Positions 7,929 through 13,106 of a stretch of DNA of 13,106 nucleotides are shown piece by piece. Location: NCBI GenBank assembly GCA_023231165.1, contig JALNVY010000043.1, forward strand, positions 1 to 13,106, read 5' to 3'. The stretch is from Syntrophales bacterium (GTDB lineage: Bacteria; Desulfobacterota; Syntrophia; Syntrophales; UBA8958). Numbering within the stretch: the stretch's first letter is position 1; the number at the start of each line of letters is the position of its first letter. Under the pieces are notes generated by a model, which searched no databases, was not told the DNA's origin, and worked only from the letters and a program-made list of their open reading frames with translations. The position numbers and the translations under genes were made by a program.

Positions 7929-8150
7929 ATGGAACTCGGCGATATTGTCATTGTGGACCACCCCCGGCACCCGTTTTACGGACGTACGGGAAAGATTATC
8001 GGCCGTCGGGGCGAACACGCGGCAGGCGATCCCTGGTTCCTCATTTACGTGCCTGCCCATATGCGCAGTTTTCTCGTTCCCCAATCGATGCTGTGCCTCG
8101 AAAAAGACGTGGCCGTGGCCATCGACGTCTTCAGCGATCGCCTCCAGTAA
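7929..8150 (+). CDS. Small KOW/SH3-like protein (hypothetical)
   Basis: A 73-residue predicted protein. Residues 3-26 (GDIVIVDHPRHPFYGRTGKI) have the pattern of a KOW motif: a hydrophobic beta strand, a short polar turn, then G-x-x-G at the point where NusG, RplX and RfaH-type proteins have G-K-x-G. The middle (FLIYVPAHMRSFLVP) reads like further beta strands of an SH3-like barrel, and the C-terminus (VAVAIDVFSDRLQ) may be a strand or helix. It has no signal peptide or membrane segment. The two other frames across this stretch have unlikely compositions, and only this one has a good ribosome binding site. It stands alone, divergent from the kinase operon and convergent with tonB. An RNA- or protein-binding role is a guess from the motif; no specific family was recognised. 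Confidence 0.7.
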   Translation: MELGDIVIVDHPRHPFYGRTGKIIGRRGEHAAGDPWFLIYVPAHMRSFLVPQSMLCLEKDVAVAIDVFSDRLQ

Positions 8151-8421
8151 AGCTATGCGTCTGTGAAAACTTATCCGCCTCACCGGCGAGATGGGCATGG
8201 GGCGTATAGCGATAATGCTTTCCTTTCAACGCTCTCCATTGGCCAGCCTTCTTCGAGCCAACCCGTTCGGGCTGCCCTGACTATTTTAGTTTCTGTATGT
8301 TTCGTCTTACGGTTGCTTTGCGGAACTTGTCAATGAAAATGATACACCTCCGGCAACAATTTAGTGTAGCGCTGGTTATATTCTCTGTTTGTGAAAAACG
8401 TGTCTGATATTCATATTGTAT
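8151..8421. other. Gene-free gap between convergent genes
   Basis: These 271 bases separate the small KOW-like gene from the end of tonB. I see no protein-coding frame of note, no tRNA and no strong hairpin followed by a T tract. A 29-codon frame at 8191-8280 (+) lacks a ribosome binding site. Base composition shifts to AT-rich after about 8280. Function, if any, unknown. Confidence 0.5.
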
Positions 8422-9192
8422 TTATTGGAGGGCAAAGCGGATGGGGATGTCAACCCACATGGCTACGGGAACCCCCTTTTTCTTTCCCGGTTCAAACGAC
8501 CACTGTTTCATCGTATCCAGGGCGGATTGATCGAGGAGGGGGTATCCGGAAGAGGATTTAATCCTTGTCCGACCCACGCGCCCGTCGGAAAGGACCTCAA
8601 CGGAGAGGAGTACCGTGCCCTCATAACCGCGCGTTTGTGCCAAACGAGGGTAGGTGGGACGGCTGTTATCGCGGTAGCGGGGCGTTGCCTGTAACGTATC
8701 TCCTGGTGTTGTGATCTTTCCTATGTTGCCATATCCGTCCGTCCTCGCTGCTGAGGAAGAATAACTTTGCCTGTCCAGGGCGGCAACTGAAAATCCTTTC
8801 GTCAATGCTGATTGTCCGGACCGGATAGCCTGCGATGATAAGGCGCTCCCCGTCAACTCCGATGCGGCGCCGGTTCTGTGAGTCTCCCGATTATCATTAG
8901 GAATTTCTGATAATGTTGCCACGGGAGGCGCCTCTTTTTTTGTGGCCCCTTCTTTCCTGACCAGAGGACGGGACTTGTCAGGTTCTTTTGCGAAGCTGCG
9001 GTGGGAAAGGGAAACGAGATCTACCTTGAGACAGGGATCGAACCCCTTTACCATCCGGGAAGGTGCGGGACCGATCAGGCCGGTAAGGAGAAAGAGGACC
9101 GCAATTCCATGGACGCCCATAGACCAGAGAACCCCCGCAAAAACCGTATTGATCACGTACTTTTCACACTTCAGGGGGAACTCAAAATTCAA
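8422..9192 (-). CDS. tonB: TonB energy-transducing protein
   Basis: A 256-residue protein that carries proton-motive energy from the inner membrane to an outer-membrane receptor. A single N-terminal transmembrane helix (about 17-40) contains S24-M-G-V-H28, matching the SxxxH motif needed for interaction with ExbB/ExbD. The linker (about 45-175) is polar and basic but not strongly Pro-rich, which is less typical. The C-terminal TonB domain (about 178-255) shows PTYPRLAQTRGYEGTVLLSV, then SGYPLLDQSALDTMKQWSFEP, the classic YP...G-EG-V pattern. The start is TTG at 9192, inside the last codons of the receptor gene, with GGGAGG eight bases upstream; the first ATG is too far inside the membrane helix. 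It is co-transcribed with the receptor and should be under the same cobalamin riboswitch. No exbB or exbD is in the window. Confidence 0.88.
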   Translation of the reverse strand: MNFEFPLKCEKYVINTVFAGVLWSMGVHGIAVLFLLTGLIGPAPSRMVKGFDPCLKVDLVSLSHRSFAKEPDKSRPLVRKEGATKKEAPPVATLSEIPNDNRETHRTGAASELTGSALSSQAIRSGQSALTKGFSVAALDRQSYSSSAARTDGYGNIGKITTPGDTLQATPRYRDNSRPTYPRLAQTRGYEGTVLLSVEVLSDGRVGRTRIKSSSGYPLLDQSALDTMKQWSFEPGKKKGVPVAMWVDIPIRFALQ

Positions 9193-11269
9193 AGGTCAAA
9201 CCTCCCTTGTATGATCTTTCCGGCATGGGGTAATAGGTATTGAGGCCGCCCCAGGAGACATTGGCCGACCCGAAACCGGCGTATTTTTCATTGCCGATAT
9301 TCTCGACGCCGATAAATGCCCGGAACGCAAACGGCCGCTTCCGTACGTCCAGTTTCCGGTGGTAGGAAAGGAAAAGATTATAGAGGATGTAGGAAGAGAG
9401 TTTTTCAGCATCATTGTTATAGTCTCCCGACAGGTAGCAGTCGCTGACATAACGGATCTCCGGGCGCAGGGTGAAATTGTACGGGAGAACAATGTCGGCG
9501 CTGGCCCCCATGATCCGGTTGGGGACCAGGGGCAGTTCGTTCTTGCTGTACCGGCCGTCCTCAAAGGTCGCCAGATGGTAGGTATACTGTCCGGTGAGAG
9601 TGACGTATCCCTTGATGTTCCACGAGATCGACCCTTCCACTCCTTGATGGCGGGTGCGATCCAGGTTCTCGTTTCTTTTGGTGGAATCGTTCCAGGCGAT
9701 TTCGTCTTCCATGTCGATCCGGAACAGGGACAGGCTTATTTTCAGGGAGTCGTGGGGATAGAACAGTGTTCCCAGCTCCATGCTCTGTCCCTGCTCCTTC
9801 TCCAGATTGGTGTAAAAGCCGCCGCCCCAGCCGTTGAAGCTTGCCTGCTCATCGAGAAAGGGGATGCGGTAGATCCGGGAATATTTCCCATATAGATTGG
9901 ACTTCTTGCCGATCAGCAGGGTGGCGGCCCCTTCGTAAGCCTCGGCAGGATGGCGCTTTTCCTGATTGTAGAAGCTGTTAGCCGCGTTTTGGGAATCAGT
10001 GTAATTGCCGCCGAGGATAGTGCCGCCGGCCCGGTATCCGGCCGCCAGGATCAGGTTTTCCCAGGGCATAAACTCGTCCCGGACATAGTATTCCAGGGTC
10101 TCCCGCCGCAGATCGGCCCAGCCGGTCTTGACGGTGCGGTCCCGGCTATCCCAGGTATTCTTCACATAGGGTTCATTGTAGTAGTCCACCCCGGCGACAA
10201 GCTTGTTATGAAAACCGCAGAGATTACCGTCCAGAACGTATTTGGGGTTAAAGGCGTAGGAATCCATATCCGTATTTGTGTACTGATTGGAACTCCAGGA
10301 GGGCATATTGTAGGCGAAGGAACTTTTCCCATAGGAAAAGAGGAGATCCAATTGCCCCAGTCGCTCATGCATGGTCTGGACGCCCAGATTTAGCCTGCCC
10401 GTCTGGTCCATACCGTCGTCACTGTACGCGGCGTTGCTCCAGTTCTGGGGCGTTGCCGGCTGGTATTGCCGACGGTCGGCGGTCATCTGCTCTTTTGTCA
10501 GGGGGCCGGGAAGATCATAGTTGGTGTGATTGCCGGCAAATCCTAGCGACAACTGGAAATGGTCGCTCAGGTCGTAGCCAAGATCGAGGCTTCCCGATTG
10601 GGAGGCGAGCTTGGAGCGCTCCCGGTAGCCCCAGGAAAAATAGTTCTCACCGTTGGCGGCGTAGGCCAACTTTTCCTGCTTCCCCGTAATCCCGACCCTT
10701 TCATTGTTCAGGCCGTAGCTTCCCGCCGTCGCCGCCGCTGAGACAACCGGCTTCCCCTTGCCCTTTTTCGTGATGATATTGATCACGCCGCCGATGGCGC
10801 TGTCGCCATACAGAACTACATTGGCCCCCCGCACTACTTCGATACGCTCGATATTGCCCAGGGGGATATGAAACCAGTTGGCGGAATGCATATCGGGGCG
10901 ATTCAGGCGCCGGCCGTCAAGAAGGATCAGAGTCTTCCCGAAAGGGTTTTCCCCTCCGAAGCCCCGCAGATCGATCATCGCCTCCGGGGAATTGCCGCTG
11001 AAGGAGCGGACTTGCACCCCTTCCAGCTTATCCAGGACATCGACAACCGAGGTCGCACCGGATTTGCCGATATCCTCGGCCGTGATCACCGATACGTTGG
11101 CGGGAACCCTTCTTACCTCTTCCCGATCTCTGGTCGCCGTAACCACGACTTCCTCCATGCGCACCGGCTCTGCCGGGGAACTGGTCTGGGCAAGAATCGG
11201 GACGTCCATAAATAACGATGAGAATAAAAATAATATCCAACAAAACCAGAAAACGAGAACTTTTCGCAT
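9182..11269 (-). CDS. btuB: TonB-dependent outer-membrane receptor, probably for cobalamin (BtuB-like)
   Basis: A 695-residue outer-membrane barrel. A signal peptide (basic start, hydrophobic core, cleavage probably after A27 in ILAQ) is followed by the TonB box region EEVVVTATR (39-47). The plug domain follows (about 50-165), with VPANVSVITAEDI, LEGVQVRSF, IDLRGFGG, ILLDGRRLNRP, IERIEVVRG and GDSAIGGVINIITKKG. The rest is a beta barrel of alternating polar and aromatic strands that ends in Phe (GGLTFEF), as needed for barrel assembly. E. coli BtuB is about 100 residues shorter. The substrate is assigned from context, not from the barrel: a cobalamin riboswitch directly precedes the gene and BtuCD-type genes lie upstream. 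A cobinamide or other corrinoid specificity is possible. The ATG at 11269 has AAGGAGG four bases upstream. Confidence 0.9.
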   Translation of the reverse strand: MRKVLVFWFCWILFLFSSLFMDVPILAQTSSPAEPVRMEEVVVTATRDREEVRRVPANVSVITAEDIGKSGATSVVDVLDKLEGVQVRSFSGNSPEAMIDLRGFGGENPFGKTLILLDGRRLNRPDMHSANWFHIPLGNIERIEVVRGANVVLYGDSAIGGVINIITKKGKGKPVVSAAATAGSYGLNNERVGITGKQEKLAYAANGENYFSWGYRERSKLASQSGSLDLGYDLSDHFQLSLGFAGNHTNYDLPGPLTKEQMTADRRQYQPATPQNWSNAAYSDDGMDQTGRLNLGVQTMHERLGQLDLLFSYGKSSFAYNMPSWSSNQYTNTDMDSYAFNPKYVLDGNLCGFHNKLVAGVDYYNEPYVKNTWDSRDRTVKTGWADLRRETLEYYVRDEFMPWENLILAAGYRAGGTILGGNYTDSQNAANSFYNQEKRHPAEAYEGAATLLIGKKSNLYGKYSRIYRIPFLDEQASFNGWGGGFYTNLEKEQGQSMELGTLFYPHDSLKISLSLFRIDMEDEIAWNDSTKRNENLDRTRHQGVEGSISWNIKGYVTLTGQYTYHLATFEDGRYSKNELPLVPNRIMGASADIVLPYNFTLRPEIRYVSDCYLSGDYNNDAEKLSSYILYNLFLSYHRKLDVRKRPFAFRAFIGVENIGNEKYAGFGSANVSWGGLNTYYPMPERSYKGGLTFEF
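9201..9206 (-). promoter_or_regulatory. Ribosome binding site deciding the TTG start of tonB
   Basis: GGGAGG on the minus strand, eight bases before the TTG at 9192 and inside the 3' end of the receptor gene. It supports the TTG start and an 11-nt overlap of the two genes. Confidence 0.7.
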
Positions 11270-11273
11270 TTTT

Positions 11274-11280
11274 CCTCCTT
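11274..11280 (-). promoter_or_regulatory. Ribosome binding site of the receptor gene
   Basis: AAGGAGG lies four bases before the ATG at 11269 and about 30-40 bases after the riboswitch core. It is the likely point of control if the riboswitch acts on translation. Confidence 0.75.
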
Positions 11281-11309
11281 TTCCCCCACGGGATCAAGAT
11301 ATGATATTT

Positions 11310-11480
11310 TCTCATCAGACAAGTTTCCTGGCTCGTGGCTGCTACCTAATCACCGCGCCTTCCCGGCTTCACTTATCGAAACCAGTGGCCCGCTGCGGTT
11401 TTCGTTCCACTTACAGTTGCGGGGCAGCGCCGGTCTTGCACCGGCTTCCTTTTCTGACGGGATACTGCCGCATTGATTAC
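11310..11480 (-). promoter_or_regulatory. Cobalamin (B12) riboswitch
   Basis: Read on the minus strand, the conserved blocks occur in order: GGAAGCCGGTGCAAGACCGG (ending near 11433), GCTGCCCCGCAACTGTAAG (immediately after), CCACTGG, GCCGGGAAGGCG, and the B12 box AGCCAGGAAACTTGTCTGA near 11316-11334. This is the class I (AdoCbl-type) layout, with the CCGGTGC...ACCGG hairpin and the kissing-loop region. It sits between btuD and the receptor and should lower expression of the receptor and tonB when cobalamin is abundant. There is no clear terminator hairpin with a U tract before the receptor start, so control of translation initiation seems more likely. The 5' boundary is approximate. Confidence 0.95.
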
Positions 11481-11516
11481 TTCCTTATTTCAAGTCCTTC
11501 CTTAAATCCGCATCCC

Positions 11517-11541
11517 CTACCTCCCTTGAAGGGGAAGGGAA
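11517..11541. repeat. Short palindromic G/C block, possible dispersed-repeat remnant
   Basis: ACCTCCCTTGAAGGGGAAGG is a near palindrome around CCCTTGAAGGG, in the 80-bp gap between the btuD stop and the riboswitch. It resembles short repeats with a CTCCCTTGAAGGGG core that I associate with deltaproteobacterial intergenic regions, but only one copy is visible. No T tract follows on the minus strand, so it is not a standard terminator for btuD. Confidence 0.3.
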
Positions 11542-11559
11542 TCTTTAAATCTGTCCCCC

Positions 11560-12342
11560 TTATTGTTCCATCCGGGGCATGATGACGGGTCGCCCCGTCA
11601 GTTCATGGTTGCCCGACACAACGGGCAGTCCGTAAACCGCCTCAATGTTATCTGGCGTCATTATCTCTGCGGGCGGCCCCTCGGCATGGATTGTCCCCCC
11701 GTCCAAAAGAATGATCCGGTCGCAGTATAATGACGCCAGATTGATGTCGTGGGTAACGGCCAACACCGTAAGTCCCTCTTCTTTATTAAGCGATTTCAGC
11801 AAATTCATGATTTCCACCTGATGACGAATATCGAGAAAAGCTGTCGGTTCATCGAGAAGCATAATGCTAGGTTCCTGAGCTAAGGCCCGGGCAATCAGGA
11901 CCCGCTGCCGTTCTCCTCCACTGAGATGATCCAGAGAGCGATCAGCGAAACTCAGGGTTTCGGTCTGCGCCATGACCCGATCAACTGTTTCGTAATCTCT
12001 TATCCCTTCAAACGACCAGGGGTCCAGATGGGGCGATCTGCCCATAAGGACGATTTCCCTAGCGGTAAAGGCAAATATTTCCGCATAGTCCTGAGGAACG
12101 ACAGCCACCCGTCGGGCGATGTCTCTTCTACTCATCGTCCGGATGTTCCGGCCATCCATGCTTGCCATTCCTTCCTGGGGCGTCAGAATTCCATCCATGA
12201 TCTTCAGGAGGGTGGATTTCCCCGATCCATTCGGCCCGAGAATGCCGACAAAAGAACCCTTTTCAACATTAAAGGACACATGCTTGAGGACCCAGGGACC
12301 ATGGTAGCGGAAACCCACATTTTCGCTTTGGAGGAGCGTCAT
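11560..12342 (-). CDS. btuD: ABC transporter ATP-binding protein, cobalamin uptake (BtuD-type)
   Basis: A 260-residue ATPase of the iron-siderophore/B12 (FecE/BtuD/FhuC) group that powers import with the adjacent permease. Walker A GPNGSGKS (36-43), Q-loop VVPQ (Q84), ABC signature LSGGE (140-144), Walker B MLLDEP (161-166) and H-loop VTHD (H198) are all present, so it should be active. The ATG at 12342 shares ATGA with the permease stop. The frame stays open upstream to 12438, but that stretch lies inside the permease gene and precedes the normal ABC N-terminus (MTLLQSENVGFRY). Cobalamin, rather than a siderophore, is inferred from the riboswitch and receptor next to it; by sequence alone a siderophore or heme ATPase cannot be excluded. 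Confidence 0.9.
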   Translation of the reverse strand: MTLLQSENVGFRYHGPWVLKHVSFNVEKGSFVGILGPNGSGKSTLLKIMDGILTPQEGMASMDGRNIRTMSRRDIARRVAVVPQDYAEIFAFTAREIVLMGRSPHLDPWSFEGIRDYETVDRVMAQTETLSFADRSLDHLSGGERQRVLIARALAQEPSIMLLDEPTAFLDIRHQVEIMNLLKSLNKEEGLTVLAVTHDINLASLYCDRIILLDGGTIHAEGPPAEIMTPDNIEAVYGLPVVSGNHELTGRPVIMPRMEQ

Positions 12343-13106
12343 GGCGACAACCTTCGGCGCAGTAAGGCCAGGAAATAGGGGGCGCCGCAGAGGGCGGTAA
12401 TGACCCCGACGGGCAACTCGGCCGGTGACACAAGGCAACGGGCCATAGTGTACGCAAAAACGAGAAACGTGCCGCCGAATAAAAAGGCGGCCGGCAGCAG
12501 GATCCGATGATCGGGACCGACGATCAGTCTCAGGATATGGGGGATAATCAGACCGACGAAACCGATCGTTCCACTGGCGGCTACGGCCGCTGCCGTGACC
12601 AGGGATGCCGCCGTCAGCAAGATGAACTTCGTTTTCCGGACGGAAATTCCCAATTGCAGGGCCGTTTCCTCACCCGTTGCCAGGATATTCAGGGACCGGG
12701 CATATCTGTAAATGAAGGTCGTGCCGGTGAAGAGGAAAGCCCCTGTATACAAGATCGCCTGGTCGTCAGCCAGGCTCAGATCGCCCATGGTCCAGTAAAT
12801 CGCCCGTTGGAGTTGCAGTTGATCGCTGATGGAAAAGACAAACAGGATGACGGCGGAGAAAAAAGCATTGACCATGACGCCGGTGAGGAGAAGGGTATTG
12901 GTTTCCAGGCGCCGTCCCGTTCCGGCAATGCCGAAAACGACGAGGACGGCCAGGATCGCGCCGAGAAATGCCATGCCGGGAATGCCCAGGATTATGACTT
13001 CCGCGCCCAAGAGGATTCCCGTGACGGCCCCCACCGCGGAACCAGCGGAAATTCCGAGGATGTAAGGGTCCGCCAGGGGATTCCTCAAAAGAGCTTGAAA
13101 GACAAC
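12339..13106 (-). CDS. btuC: FecCD-family ABC permease (BtuC-type), partial (5' end off window)
   Basis: The last 255 residues of an inner-membrane permease of the BtuC/FecCD/FhuB family; about 75-90 N-terminal residues lie beyond the window. The visible part starts VVFQALLRNPLADPYILGIS, the conserved Q-x(4)-NPLADP-LGIS block after the second helix. It continues with several hydrophobic helices, then GFVGLIIPHILRLIVGPDHR, the cytoplasmic coupling helix that docks on the ATPase. It ends PAELPVGVITALCGAPYFLALLRR, the family C-terminus. The apparent start near 13088 is a TTG inside this block and is not the real start. The stop shares ATGA with btuD. Whether a second riboswitch and a btuF gene lie upstream cannot be seen. 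Confidence 0.92.
   Translation of the reverse strand, partial: VVFQALLRNPLADPYILGISAGSAVGAVTGILLGAEVIILGIPGMAFLGAILAVLVVFGIAGTGRRLETNTLLLTGVMVNAFFSAVILFVFSISDQLQLQRAIYWTMGDLSLADDQAILYTGAFLFTGTTFIYRYARSLNILATGEETALQLGISVRKTKFILLTAASLVTAAAVAASGTIGFVGLIIPHILRLIVGPDHRILLPAAFLFGGTFLVFAYTMARCLVSPAELPVGVITALCGAPYFLALLRRRLSP

Noticed and set aside
8191..8280. A 29-codon open frame on the plus strand
   Set aside because: No ribosome binding site, no recognisable peptide features, and the length is expected by chance.
8328..8346. Fur-box-like GTCAATGAAAATGATACAC
   Set aside because: Only about 12 of 19 positions match the consensus, and it lies between convergent genes, downstream of tonB, where no promoter is expected.
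13086..13088. A TTG as the start of the permease gene
   Set aside because: The frame continues open to the window edge as VVFQALLRNP, the conserved FecCD block, so the gene simply runs off the window.

Overview
The window is a stretch of chromosome from a Gram-negative bacterium with an outer membrane: it has a TonB-dependent receptor with a terminal Phe, and a TonB protein. A sigma-54 two-component system, a PerM-type AI-2E protein, a DUF2156 protein and a long-armed 'TCGCAAAAAGT...GTCATTCC' inverted repeat together fit Desulfobacterota (Syntrophales-like deltaproteobacteria). That assignment is inference from gene content and has not been tested by phylogeny. No tRNA, rRNA, CRISPR array, transposase or prophage gene was seen.

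Left part (1-3338). A partial RlmL-type 23S rRNA methyltransferase runs leftward off the window edge. Divergent from it is a rightward operon of three overlapping genes: an AI-2E/PerM-family membrane protein, a small GNAT acetyltransferase and a DUF2156 (lysyl-phosphatidylglycerol-synthase-C-like) protein. The stop/start overlaps are GTGA and ATGA, so the three are probably translationally coupled.

Middle part (3339-8150). A 162-bp inverted-repeat, MITE-like element fills the gap between two convergent operons. The leftward operon on its right reads kinase, then sigma-54 response regulator, then glyoxalase-II-like metallo-beta-lactamase. The genes overlap by 4 and 20 nt. The hybrid kinase ends in a receiver-like domain whose phospho-acceptor Asp position is Ala. 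Divergent from the kinase is a 73-codon KOW/SH3-like small protein gene with a very good ribosome binding site, followed by about 270 bp in which no gene or signal was recognised.

Right part (8422-13106). This is a leftward vitamin B12 uptake cluster: a BtuC-type permease (5' end off the window), a BtuD-type ATPase (ATGA overlap), a cobalamin riboswitch, a TonB-dependent receptor of the BtuB type, and a dedicated TonB that starts at a TTG inside the end of the receptor gene. The expected route is receptor plus TonB across the outer membrane and BtuCD across the inner membrane. The riboswitch lies after btuD and in front of the receptor, so it can shut off the outer-membrane half (receptor and TonB) when cobalamin is plentiful. 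The substrate-binding protein BtuF and ExbB/ExbD are not in the window.

Most of the window is made of known families. The points most worth a second look are the pseudo-receiver on the kinase, the linkage of GloB to a sigma-54 system, the dedicated TonB under B12 riboswitch control, the KOW-like mini-protein and the inverted-repeat element.
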